Source: CBDBIK01 sp965206145 (lineage in GTDB: Bacteria > Pseudomonadota > Alphaproteobacteria > TMED109). Taken from it: a stretch of DNA of 64,000 nucleotides. The DNA lies in assembly GCA_965206145.1 (NCBI GenBank), contig CBDBIK010000006.1, positions 124,001 to 188,000 on the forward strand, in the 5' to 3' direction. Position 1 is the stretch's first letter. Every line of letters begins with the position of its first letter. The notes below the pieces were generated by a model. The model made no database searches, had not been told where the DNA came from, and saw only the letters and a program-made list of their open reading frames with translations. Shown in pieces: positions 17,070-25,103 of the stretch. Made by a program: the position numbers and the translations under genes.

Positions 17070-18209
17070 TCATGTTTTTGCGGCAGCGGATGGCGTGGCT
17101 CTAGCCAGCAGATGCACGACGTCCTCTCCCAAAGAATGCGTTCCTTCGTACTGGAAGCGCGGGTTTTCAGGCAGGGGTGCCGGCGGCAGGACGCCTAGGG
17201 CGGGTACTCCTTCCGCACCGATCGCCATGCCCGCCTGGTACCACACGATCCGGTCCACAAGGCCTGCGGATAGGAAACTCGCAGCAAGCCGTCCACCGCC
17301 CTCTACGAGGAGGCCTCCGATCCCACGCAAGGCAAGTACTTTGAGCGTCCCCCGGAGCGATGCCCGGCCGTCCTTTCCAGCCGGTACTTTCACTAATTTC
17401 GCACCCTTCTTTTCAGCGTTCTGGTACGTCTCCGTGTCGACACCGGCAGGTATGAGAATCCAGAGAGGCACATCGTTCGCGCTACGGATAAGAGCACTTT
17501 CCAAATCGACCGCGTTAGAACCTGCGAGCACTGCGCGGACGGGTGAATCGTCTTCCAAGCCGGGGAGCCTGCACGTGAGAAGGGGGTTGTCGATTCGGGC
17601 GGTGGCGGCACCGACAAGCACGACATCGGCACGGGCTCGGAGCAAATGGACGTGATGACGCGCTGCTTCGCCCGTAATCCAGCGGCTCTCACCTGTTCTG
17701 GTCGCGATTCTTCCGTCCAGGCTGGAGGCGATTTTCAGCGTGACAAAGGGGCGCTCTTCCTGGATGCGGAGAACGTGTCCTGCGTTGAGGGGCCACGCCT
17801 CATCTGCGAGAAACCCTTCCTCAACGGCAACACCCGCTCCTCGGAGGGTTTTGATTCCCTTGCCGGCCGTGCGGGGGTCGGGATCGTGGGTGGCGATGAA
17901 AGCTCGGGCGATCCCCGCCTCGGTGAGTGCCCGTGCGCACGAGGGAGACGTGTCCTCGTGGGCGCACGGCTCAAGAGTGACGAACGCGCTTCCCTGTCGT
18001 GCCCGTCTGCCTGCCTGCTCAAGGGCCTTGATCTCGGCGTGGGGACGACCGCCACGGCCGGTGCGTCCTCGCCCGACGACGGCACCGTCCTCGCCCAGAA
18101 GGACACATCCGACCGGAGGGTTGGGGACGGTGGTGCCCTGTGCGTGGCGGGCGAGAGCGAGGGCCGCTCGCATAGCGGCCTGCTCGCCAGCTTCAGTCGC
18201 CGTCGTCAT
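17070..18209 (-). CDS. ribD: Bifunctional riboflavin deaminase/reductase RibD
   Basis: RibD deaminates and then reduces the pyrimidine intermediate of riboflavin synthesis. The N-terminal cytidine-deaminase-like domain has the zinc motifs HAEIKAL and PCAHEDTSPSC. The C-terminal reductase domain has VTLKIASSLDGRIAT, SRWITGEAARHHVHLLRA and LLVEGGGRLAASFL. Length is 379 residues. Its start lies within the 3' end of nrdR (17-base overlap), the usual nrdR-ribD coupling. Confidence 0.94.
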   Translation of the reverse strand: MTTATEAGEQAAMRAALALARHAQGTTVPNPPVGCVLLGEDGAVVGRGRTGRGGRPHAEIKALEQAGRRARQGSAFVTLEPCAHEDTSPSCARALTEAGIARAFIATHDPDPRTAGKGIKTLRGAGVAVEEGFLADEAWPLNAGHVLRIQEERPFVTLKIASSLDGRIATRTGESRWITGEAARHHVHLLRARADVVLVGAATARIDNPLLTCRLPGLEDDSPVRAVLAGSNAVDLESALIRSANDVPLWILIPAGVDTETYQNAEKKGAKLVKVPAGKDGRASLRGTLKVLALRGIGGLLVEGGGRLAASFLSAGLVDRIVWYQAGMAIGAEGVPALGVLPPAPLPENPRFQYEGTHSLGEDVVHLLARATPSAAAKT

Positions 18210-18654
18210 TGCGGAGCTCCCTCAGCAACCGCTCGAAGTCTTTCATGTCTTGGAAATCGAGGTAGACCGATGCAAAACGCACGTAGGCCACCTGGTCGAG
18301 ATCCTTCAGGGCACTCATCACGATGCTGCCGATGGAGGTTGCCTGAATCTCTGCGTTGCCTGTGCTCTCGAGACGGCGAACAATGCCGCCCACGATTTGT
18401 TCGATCTGGTCAAGTGTCATATTGCGCTTGCGAAGTGCGAGCAAGAGCGAGCGCTCGAGTTTGTCGCGGTCAAAAGACACTTTCTTTCCGTCGCGTTTTA
18501 CGACCTTCATCTCGCGAAGATGAATACGTTCGTGAGTCGTGAACCGCATGCTGCACTGCGTGCACGACCGGCGGCGGCGAACGGAGGCGCGCCCCTCGGT
18601 TGAACGGGAATCCTTAACCTGAGTGTTGTCTGCTCCGCAGAAAGGACAGCGCAC
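18193..18654 (-). CDS. nrdR: Transcriptional repressor NrdR
   Basis: NrdR represses ribonucleotide reductase genes in response to ATP/dATP. The 153-residue protein has an N-terminal zinc ribbon (RCPFCGADNTQVKDSR and CTQCSMRF) followed by an ATP-cone domain (VVKRDGKKVSFDRDKLERSL). The start is taken as GTG 18654, directly before RCPFC, with AGGA at the proper distance. A longer frame to 18717 would run into glyA. It sits between glyA and ribD as in most alphaproteobacteria. Confidence 0.93.
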   Translation of the reverse strand: MRCPFCGADNTQVKDSRSTEGRASVRRRRSCTQCSMRFTTHERIHLREMKVVKRDGKKVSFDRDKLERSLLLALRKRNMTLDQIEQIVGGIVRRLESTGNAEIQATSIGSIVMSALKDLDQVAYVRFASVYLDFQDMKDFERLLRELRNDDGD

Positions 18655-18665
18655 GAAGAATTTTC

Positions 18666-19973
18666 CTAGGAGGTCGCGCTGGAGCGAAGGCCGGAATAGA
18701 GAGGGAAACGCTCGCACAAATCCCTTACCTGCTCCATCGCATCTTTCTCGGCGTTGTCGTTGTCGTCGGGGTTACTGGCGAGTCCCTCGAGCACATCGGC
18801 AATTAATTCTCCCACAATTTCAAACTCTTTCGTGCCAAATCCCCGGGTCGTGCCGGCGGGCGTTCCCAAACGGATACCCGAGGTGACGAAAGGGTTCTCG
18901 AGATCGTCGGGAATGGTGTTTTTGTTGCAGGTAATTCCGGCTCGATCAAGGCTTCGCTCGGCGTCACGGCCTTTTAGGCTCTTTGTCCTGAGATCAACCA
19001 GCATCAGGTGAGTGTCGGTACCGCCAGAAATGATAGGAAAGCCGCGACCATCGAGTGTGGATGCGAGAGCCTGCGCGTTTGCAAGCACCTGTTTGATGTA
19101 GGCCTTGAACGCAGGGTGAAGTGCCTCGCCAAAGGCCACCGCCTTGGCGGCAACGACGTGCATCAGCGGCCCTCCCTGCAGACCGGGAAAGAGGGCCTTG
19201 TCGATGCGTTTTGCCGTTTCTTCGTCGTCGGAGAGGATCAGGCCACCGCGTGGGCCCCGGAGTGTCTTGTGGGTTGTCGTGGTGACGACGTGAGCGTGCG
19301 GGAAGGGTGAGGGGTAGAGCCCGGTTGCGATCAGTCCTGCGTAGTGGGCTACGTCGGCCATGAGCGTTGCTCCCACCGAATCTGCAATCGTGCGAAAGCG
19401 TGCGAAGTCAATCTGCCGCGCATACGCCGAGGCTCCGACGATGAGCATTTTGGGTTTTGTTTCTTTCGCTTTCGCCTCGACCTCGTCATGGTCGATGAAA
19501 CCGTCCTCGCCAACTCCGTAGAATGCCGAACGGAACCAGGTGCCCGAGAGGTTGGGCGCATTGCCGTGGGTGAGATGGCCACCTGCGGCAAGCGACATCC
19601 CGAGGATGGCGTCGCCGGGCTTTAGGAAGGCGAGGAAAGCGGTCTGGTTAGCCTGCGAGCCCGAGTGCGGCTGTACGTTCGCATAACCGCATCCGAATAG
19701 CTTGCAAGCCCGTTCGATGGCGATCGTCTCGGCGATGTCAACCGCCTCGCACCCTCCGTAGTAACGCCGTGCCGGATAGCCTTCGGCGTATTTGTTGGTG
19801 AGGACCGACCCCTGGGCGGCAAGCACGGCCGGGCTTGTGAAGTTTTCGGAGGCGATGAGCTCGATTGTGTTGCGCTGGCGCGCAAGCTCCTCATCAAGAG
19901 CGGCAAGCACTTGCCGGTCTTCGAGTGCTGGATCGTTGGCGTGTGCCTGTGCGCTTGCGGTATGGGGAGGCAA
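18666..19973 (-). CDS. glyA: Serine hydroxymethyltransferase
   Basis: GlyA interconverts serine and glycine using PLP and tetrahydrofolate. Signatures are TIELIASENFTSPAV, NKYAEGYPARRYYGG, and the PLP lysine in TTTHKTLRGPRGG. The start is chosen as TTG 19973 because AAGGAAGG lies 9-16 bases upstream and because the longer frame to 20090 would overlap rpiB; this gives 435 residues, the family's usual length. It follows rpiB after 22 bases. Confidence 0.94.
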   Translation of the reverse strand: MPPHTASAQAHANDPALEDRQVLAALDEELARQRNTIELIASENFTSPAVLAAQGSVLTNKYAEGYPARRYYGGCEAVDIAETIAIERACKLFGCGYANVQPHSGSQANQTAFLAFLKPGDAILGMSLAAGGHLTHGNAPNLSGTWFRSAFYGVGEDGFIDHDEVEAKAKETKPKMLIVGASAYARQIDFARFRTIADSVGATLMADVAHYAGLIATGLYPSPFPHAHVVTTTTHKTLRGPRGGLILSDDEETAKRIDKALFPGLQGGPLMHVVAAKAVAFGEALHPAFKAYIKQVLANAQALASTLDGRGFPIISGGTDTHLMLVDLRTKSLKGRDAERSLDRAGITCNKNTIPDDLENPFVTSGIRLGTPAGTTRGFGTKEFEIVGELIADVLEGLASNPDDNDNAEKDAMEQVRDLCERFPLYSGLRSSATS

Positions 19974-19995
19974 ATCGTGTGTTCCTTCCTTGAGT

Positions 19996-20439
19996 TCAGC
20001 CGAGCTTGCGCACACGCTGAGCGTGTCGTTCGTTCTCGAAGCTTGTTGCAAGAAACACCTTGAGGCAGGTCTGTGCGGCTGCAGCGTCAAGCGTGCGGCC
20101 GCCGAGAACTAGCACGTTGGCATCATTGTGAGCGCGCGCAAGGCGCGCACTCTCCTCATCGTGGCAGAGTGCTGCGCGGATACCGGGGTGCCGGTTGGCG
20201 GCAATCCCGATTCCGATTCCGGTCCCGCAAATGGCAACGCCTCGGGAGGCCTCGCCACCGGTGATCACACGGGCGATGAGCTTCCCGTAGTCGGGATAGT
20301 CAACCGGATCTTCACTGTGGGTGCCAAGGTCAAGGATTGGCATGTCGCCCTCATCGAGCCACGCCTTGATCTGCTCTTTGAGGGAGAAGCCTGCGTGGTC
20401 GGCGGCGAGCGCAACGGGGGCGGGTGTACGGGTATTCAC
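19996..20439 (-). CDS. rpiB: Ribose 5-phosphate isomerase B
   Basis: RpiB interconverts ribose 5-phosphate and ribulose 5-phosphate, the latter being a riboflavin precursor used by RibB. The 147-residue protein has LAADHAGFSLKEQI, DYPDYG, and the active-site CGTGIGIGIAANR with the catalytic cysteine near residue 71, then HNDANVLVLGGR. The start is GTG 20439; the reading frame extends much further upstream but that part is antisense to the epimerase region and not protein-like. Confidence 0.92.
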   Translation of the reverse strand: MNTRTPAPVALAADHAGFSLKEQIKAWLDEGDMPILDLGTHSEDPVDYPDYGKLIARVITGGEASRGVAICGTGIGIGIAANRHPGIRAALCHDEESARLARAHNDANVLVLGGRTLDAAAAQTCLKVFLATSFENERHAQRVRKLG

Positions 20440-20494
20440 CGGTTCGCTGCGGGGTGTCCCGAGGCGAAAGCGGGGCAATTCCAGGGACGTGTGT

Positions 20495-21460
20495 TCAGCG
20501 GACGTCCCCGGCGGTGAGCCGACCCTCCTCGGCGAGTTGGGAGAAGGCCTTGAAGGTGCCCTCAATTGCCTCGGAGAGAGGGATGTCTCCATAGTCGCCG
20601 AGATGATTGCGCAGCGGATCGTCGGAGAGTTGGGCAGGGAAGGGCAGGGGATCGCCTTCGGCACTGACCTCGGAATCAGGTGCGAGTGCACGGATGCGGT
20701 CAAGAATTTCATCGACGGAAGTGATCGACCCATTGATGTCAAACACCGTCGCGGAATCGCCATCGCGAGAAACGGAACGCACGAAGGCGGATGCGACTTC
20801 TCCTGCGTGCAGGAATGAGCAGGGACCCGTGAAGGGCACAGTGTAGGGAACGTCAAGGGCGGCGGCGAGGATGGCGATGGTGGTCTTAGAGGTGACGCCC
20901 TGGTCGCGTCCGACGCCCGCGACGACTCCAGGGCGCATGCAGACGCTGGGAACCTGCCAGTCTTGGAAATAAACCTTGGACACGTGTTCATCACAAAGCT
21001 TGTAGGCCCCGTACAGGGTGGCCAGCCAGGGTGCGTCGGGGAACAGTCCGTGGGCGGCGATCGAGCTTGCGTGGGAGAGACGGCGGATGCCCTCGTGACG
21101 TGCCGCTTCCAGAATGTTGACGGTGCCTACGACATTGGCGCGGGCTCCGGCAACGGGATCAGCCTTGCAGAAGGGGACCTGGAGAGCGGCAAGGTGGATG
21201 ATCGCCTCGACGCCCTGGGCGGCACTGCGCACGGCCTCGGTGTCCGCGATGTCGCCAGTTCGCCACTCGACACGGGAGATTTCCTCTTCGCTCATGATCA
21301 GGCGTGGACGGCGGGTGTCCTCGGCAAGATCGAAAGCCCGGACCTCGACTCCGGCGCGAACCAGCAATGCGAGTGTCCAACTGCCAATGCAGCCTCCTGC
21401 ACCCGTTACCAGGACACGACCGGAAAAATCAGCCTTGTTCACGGGGAAGCGTTCAAGCAT
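20495..21460 (-). CDS. NAD-dependent epimerase/dehydratase (extended SDR)
   Basis: The 321-residue protein has the N-terminal Rossmann motif VLVTGAGGCIGSW, an acidic residue after beta-2 (VRAFDLAED, suggesting NAD), and the catalytic YxxxK in LYGAYKLCDEH. It belongs to the extended SDR family; the substrate, probably a nucleotide sugar or sugar acid derivative, cannot be told. The start is ATG 21460; the frame runs further upstream without support. It is followed by rpiB 55 bases later. Confidence 0.85.
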   Translation of the reverse strand: MLERFPVNKADFSGRVLVTGAGGCIGSWTLALLVRAGVEVRAFDLAEDTRRPRLIMSEEEISRVEWRTGDIADTEAVRSAAQGVEAIIHLAALQVPFCKADPVAGARANVVGTVNILEAARHEGIRRLSHASSIAAHGLFPDAPWLATLYGAYKLCDEHVSKVYFQDWQVPSVCMRPGVVAGVGRDQGVTSKTTIAILAAALDVPYTVPFTGPCSFLHAGEVASAFVRSVSRDGDSATVFDINGSITSVDEILDRIRALAPDSEVSAEGDPLPFPAQLSDDPLRNHLGDYGDIPLSEAIEGTFKAFSQLAEEGRLTAGDVR

Positions 21461-21566
21461 GGGCGGCTCCAAAAGACGCAGACGAGCACCTGTAGCAGCC
21501 CCATTATGGAACGGCGGCGGGCGAGCGCAACGCACGGCGTGGCTCGCCCGCCTGTTCGATGTGGCT

Positions 21567-22880
21567 TCAGGCAGCCTTGGCCAGAGCCTGCTCAAGATCG
21601 CTAAGGATGTCGTCAATATGCTCAAGGCCTACTGCGAGACGAACGTAGCCGGGCGAGACGCCGGCCTTCTCTTGCTCCTCGGGTGCAAGTTGTGAGTGGG
21701 TCGTGCTCGCTGGATGAATCGCGAGACTTCGCGTGTCTCCGATGTTGGCGACGTGGTAGAGGAGCCGGAGCGAATCGATGAATTTCCGACCCGCCTCCGC
21801 GCCCTTCTTGAGCTCGAAGCCAACGAGACCTCCCAGTCCTCCGTCGAGATAGGTGTCGGCCCTGCGTTTGCTTTCTCCTGTAGCAAGGGAGGGGTGGATG
21901 ACCCGCGTGATTTCGGAACGTCTTGTCAGGAATTCGACCACTTTGTCCGTGTTGCGGCAGTGCTCACGGATCCGGAGCGGGAGCGTCTCAAGTCCCTGCA
22001 GGAACAGGAACGCGTTGAACGGGCTCATCGCCGAACCGATGTCCCGGAGTAGCGTGGTGCGCGCCTTGAGGATGTAGGCGATGGGGCCGAGCGGTTTCGC
22101 GGCTTCTGCCCACACCGCACCGTGATAGCTGGGATCGGGGGTGTTGAGAGCGGGTTGGCGTTCGGGGTGGGCTTCCCAGTCGAAATTCCCTCCATCCACG
22201 AGTAAACCACCGATCGAGGTGCCATGCCCGCCGATGTATTTGGTTGCGGAATGGACCACGACGGCAGCACCGTGTGCGAAGGGGCGGCAGAGGATGGGAG
22301 CCGCAGTGTTGTCTACCACCAGCGGGATTCCGAGTTTGCGCCCGATCTCCGCCACCTCGGCGATGGGAAACACTTCGAGCTTCGGATTGGGCAAGGTTTC
22401 GGCGTAATAGGCGCGGGTGCGCTCGTCGGTTGCCTCCGCGAAGGCGGCAGGGTTTGCAGGATCGACGAAACGAATCTCGATTCCCTGATCACGCAGTGTG
22501 TTGGCGAACAGGTTCCAGGTTCCCCCGTAGAGATCTGTGGAGCTCACGACGTTGTCGCCCGTGTGGGCGATATTTTGGAGTGCGAACGCGGACGCTGACT
22601 GTCCAGAAGCGAGCGCGAGTGCAGCGGCACCGCCCTCAACGGCCGCGATGCGCTGCTCGAGCACGTCGCAGGTCGGGTTCATGATCCGCGTGTAGATGTT
22701 TCCGAGTTCGCTGAGGGCGAAGAGGCTCGCCGCATGCTCGGTGTCGCGAAATTGGTAGGAAGTGGTCTGAAAGACCGGGACCGCGACCGAGCCGGTGCTT
22801 GGGTCGGCGCGGTGGCCGACGTGCAGGACCTGGGTCTCGGGTCGGGTGCTGGTGGGTACACCACCGTCAGGATTTGCCAT
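21567..22880 (-). CDS. metY: O-acetylhomoserine sulfhydrylase (PLP-dependent)
   Basis: The 437-residue enzyme makes homocysteine from O-acetylhomoserine and sulfide, feeding methionine synthesis. It has the Cys/Met metabolism PLP signature with the lysine in SATKYIGGHGTSIGG, and the MetY-type segments DLYGGTWNLFANTL and YTRIMNPTCDVLEQR. The ATG at 22880 has AAAGGAG at 22888-22894. The 5' leader carries a SAM-II riboswitch, which fits repression by S-adenosylmethionine. Confidence 0.92.
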   Translation of the reverse strand: MANPDGGVPTSTRPETQVLHVGHRADPSTGSVAVPVFQTTSYQFRDTEHAASLFALSELGNIYTRIMNPTCDVLEQRIAAVEGGAAALALASGQSASAFALQNIAHTGDNVVSSTDLYGGTWNLFANTLRDQGIEIRFVDPANPAAFAEATDERTRAYYAETLPNPKLEVFPIAEVAEIGRKLGIPLVVDNTAAPILCRPFAHGAAVVVHSATKYIGGHGTSIGGLLVDGGNFDWEAHPERQPALNTPDPSYHGAVWAEAAKPLGPIAYILKARTTLLRDIGSAMSPFNAFLFLQGLETLPLRIREHCRNTDKVVEFLTRRSEITRVIHPSLATGESKRRADTYLDGGLGGLVGFELKKGAEAGRKFIDSLRLLYHVANIGDTRSLAIHPASTTHSQLAPEEQEKAGVSPGYVRLAVGLEHIDDILSDLEQALAKAA

Positions 22881-23035
22881 GAAGATCTCCTTTGTCGGCA
22901 GGTGCCGACATTGAAGCTCCAGCTCGCGGTGTTGGGTGAGAAGGGAGACGAAGAGCGCTTAATTCGCGCCCGTTCGGTGGCCCTTCTGCCACCGCTTTAG
23001 CCGTATTTCTATAGCGCCCGCAAGCTGGAGCTCAA
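22881..23035 (-). promoter_or_regulatory. Expression platform of the metY riboswitch with an 18-bp anti-aptamer helix
   Basis: RNA bases from 23035 to 23018, inside the aptamer (TTGAGCTCCAGCTTGCGG), are complementary to bases 22929 to 22911 just upstream of the metY ribosome binding site. The pairing has one G-U and one bulged U. Between them is a hairpin GGTGGC/GCCACC (22993 to 22976). Directly before the AAAGGAG is a second hairpin, GTCGGC/GCCGAC (22909 to 22894). Long pairing and SAM-bound pseudoknot exclude each other, which suggests the switching mechanism. Confidence 0.65.
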
Positions 23036-23048
23036 ATCAGCGCTGGGG
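22990..23048 (-). promoter_or_regulatory. SAM-II (SAM-alpha) riboswitch aptamer
   Basis: Read on the minus strand, the leader begins CCCAGCGCTGATTTGAG, continues to CAGCTTGCGGGCGCT and ends with ACGGCTAAAGCGG. These are the conserved elements of the alphaproteobacterial SAM-II pseudoknot: the GATTTGA loop, CTTGC, and the GCTAAAG tract. The P1 strands AGCGC and GCGCT pair across the loop. It lies about 110 bases upstream of metY, a typical SAM-II target, and should lower metY expression when SAM is high. Confidence 0.88.
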
Positions 23049-23050
23049 AG

Positions 23051-23080
23051 AATCTAGCAGAGATTTTCTTCCGGCGTAAA
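23051..23080 (-). promoter_or_regulatory. Candidate sigma-70 promoter for the metY leader
   Basis: On the minus strand TTTACG (23080-23075) and TAGATT (23056-23051) are separated by 18 bases. The predicted transcript start would fall a few bases before the riboswitch P1 stem near 23047, which supports the call. The boxes themselves are weak matches. Confidence 0.4.
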
Positions 23081-23111
23081 CAAGGTGAGGAATCTTGTCT
23101 ACGGGCGGGTT

Positions 23112-24089
23112 CTACCTGACCTGGATCACTGCCTTGCCCATCACCTTGCGTTCGACGATCGCGGTCAGGGCCTCGGCCGTGCGTTCCAAGGGGACCGAGA
23201 GCGATATGCGTGGACGAATCCGCTTCTCCTCCCACCAGCCGAAGAGGCGCTGCATGTTTGCCCGGTGGGTTGTGGGATCGCGTTCTACCCATGCTCCCCA
23301 GAACACGCCGACGATCGAACAACCCTTAAGAAGAGCCAAGTTGGCCGGGGCGGTGGGGATCGTGCCTGAAGTGAACCCGATCACGAGGAGTCGCCCCTCC
23401 CAGGCGATGCAGCGCAGCGACTGGTCGAACACCTCGCCTCCCACCGGGTCGTAAATCACGTCGGCCCCTTTTCCGTCAGTGATCTCCTTCACTTTGTCCT
23501 TGAAGGGGCCTGAGGAATAGTTGATTCCGTGGTCGGCACCGAGATTGGCAGCAAAAGCAAGCTTCTCCTCGGAACCGGCGGTGCCGATGACGTTCGCTCC
23601 GAGGGCTTTTCCGATCTCGACGGCTGCGCTTCCGACACCTCCTGCCGCGCCGTGTACAAGGAGAGTTTCTCCTTTGCGCAGGTTGCCCCGCTGGATGAGC
23701 GCGTGGGCTGAAGTTCCGTAGGTGAGCAACAGCGTGGATGCCACGGAATAGTCCATGGCATCCGGAATTCTCACCGCCTTACGGGCAGGTGCCACGGCCT
23801 CCTCAGCGAAGGCCCCGTGCCCGGTGGGTGCGATCACTCGGTCGCCCGGTTGGAAGTCCGAGACGCCCTCGCCCACCTCGATGACCTCGCCCGCGCATTC
23901 GGCACCCGGAGCAAACGGGAAGTCCGGGCGGAACTGGTACTTGCCTGCAATTTGCAGAACGTCGGGGAAGTTCGCACCGGCGGCATGGACCTGGATGCGG
24001 ATCTCTCCCTCGGTTGGGGAAGGTGAATCGATTTCGGCGTACTCGAGCGAATCGGGCGGCCCGAAAGCTCGACAGAGAACAGCTTTCAT
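23112..24089 (-). CDS. NADPH:quinone oxidoreductase-like zinc-independent alcohol dehydrogenase family protein
   Basis: This 325-residue medium-chain reductase has the GroES-like N-terminal domain (MKAVLCRAFGPPDSLEYAEI, GANFPDVLQIAGKY) and the NADPH-binding motif VHGAAGGVGSAAVEIGKALG. The catalytic and structural zinc cysteines of alcohol dehydrogenases are absent, as in the Qor group, which reduces quinones or activated alkenes. The substrate is unknown. It is upstream of metY in the same direction, but metY has its own leader. Confidence 0.87.
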   Translation of the reverse strand: MKAVLCRAFGPPDSLEYAEIDSPSPTEGEIRIQVHAAGANFPDVLQIAGKYQFRPDFPFAPGAECAGEVIEVGEGVSDFQPGDRVIAPTGHGAFAEEAVAPARKAVRIPDAMDYSVASTLLLTYGTSAHALIQRGNLRKGETLLVHGAAGGVGSAAVEIGKALGANVIGTAGSEEKLAFAANLGADHGINYSSGPFKDKVKEITDGKGADVIYDPVGGEVFDQSLRCIAWEGRLLVIGFTSGTIPTAPANLALLKGCSIVGVFWGAWVERDPTTHRANMQRLFGWWEEKRIRPRISLSVPLERTAEALTAIVERKVMGKAVIQVR

Positions 24090-24160
24090 GAGGATCTCGG
24101 CAAATGCAGGGAGGTATAAACTTGTACGGACGGCCCTGGGCTTGCAAGCTCAGGCGCGTA

Positions 24161-24970
24161 CTAGTTTTCGTCCTCGAAGTGACCTGCGTTTGTGAAGGTG
24201 CCACCTTGATGGCGGGGTAGGGGGTCGTTGGAGTTGGAGTTCAGTGTCGTCGTCTCGAGTTTCTCCCGGAATGATTCCGCACTGTCTTGGGGGCGAAAGC
24301 CGAGCGATGAGGCCATCGTGTTGTCCCAGTAGGTCTCGGCATTGTCGGACATTCCGTAGACCACCATGTGCTCGACCCCGGGTGCGGCGAGGGCTCGCTC
24401 TACGAGGTGGGCAAGGTCCCGGTAGCTCAACCAGGTAGCCAGCATCCGCCTGTCAACAGGTTCCGGGAAACACGATCCGATCCGTATCGAGACGCTCTCG
24501 ATGCCGAACTTGTCTCAGTAGTACTGCGCGAGATTCTCGCCGAATGCCTTACTGAGACCATAGTTGCTATCCGGCCGCTGAGGTACCGAAGCATCAATCG
24601 TTCGGGTGCGGTCATAAAATCCGATGGCATGGTTTGAAGATGCCCAGACCACTCGCCGGACTCCGTTCTTCCGGCACCCCTCGTAAAGGTTGTAGATGCC
24701 CACGATGTTTGCGTCGAGAATGCTCTCGAACGTGTTTTCTCTGGAGACGCCCCCCATGTGGACGACGACATCGACCCCCCGAGTCAGTGCAAGCATGCCT
24801 TCGGCATCGCTGAGCGGACAGACGACGGCTTCCTCACCCCTGCCGACACTTTCGAGAGGCTTGATGTCGGACACCCTCAACGTGTCGGTGAGAGATCCCA
24901 GACTTTTTCGTAGCTCGCTACCCAAAGCGCCCGCGGCACCGGTCAGCAGAATGCGCTTAAATCGTTGCAC
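24161..24970 (-). pseudogene. NAD-dependent epimerase/uronate dehydrogenase-like gene broken by an in-frame TGA
   Basis: From GTG 24970 the frame reads a Rossmann motif (ILLTGAAGALGSEL), VVWASSNHAIGFYDR and the catalytic NYGLSKAFGENLAQYY. It then meets TGA at 24517-24515. The same frame continues without shift as DKFGIESVSIRIGSCFPEP to TAA at 24161. Homologues have tryptophan at the stop (QYYWDKFG), so a TGG to TGA change is likely. Complete length would be about 269 codons, normal for uronate dehydrogenase-like SDRs. The IS1595 element inserted 4 bases upstream of the start codon, removing its promoter, which is consistent with decay. Confidence 0.85.
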
Positions 24971-24982
24971 GGTGTTTTTTCG

Positions 24983-25007
24983 GGGATCTTATATACCAAA
25001 CTAGCCA
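24983..25007 (+). repeat. Left terminal inverted repeat of the IS1595 element
   Basis: The outer part GGGATCTT is followed by the conserved core ATATACCAAACTAGCCA. It starts with GGG as in other IS1595-family ends and is immediately preceded by the target duplication TTTTTTCG at 24975-24982. Confidence 0.85.
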
Positions 25008-25103
25008 AATACCTTATAGTACGTTGAATTTAAATATTTTAATTGGTTTACTTCAATTAATTTAAGTGGTACAATTTTAGCCATACTACAGGGATCACAG
25101 GTT

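Noticed and set aside
20440..20994. Long N-terminal extension of RpiB
   Set aside because: It is a Pro/Ser-rich antiparallel-frame reading of the epimerase 3' end; RpiB starts at GTG 20439 at its normal length.
24515..24517. TGA in the epimerase read as selenocysteine
   Set aside because: The position corresponds to tryptophan in relatives, is not catalytic, and no SECIS-like hairpin was noticed after it.
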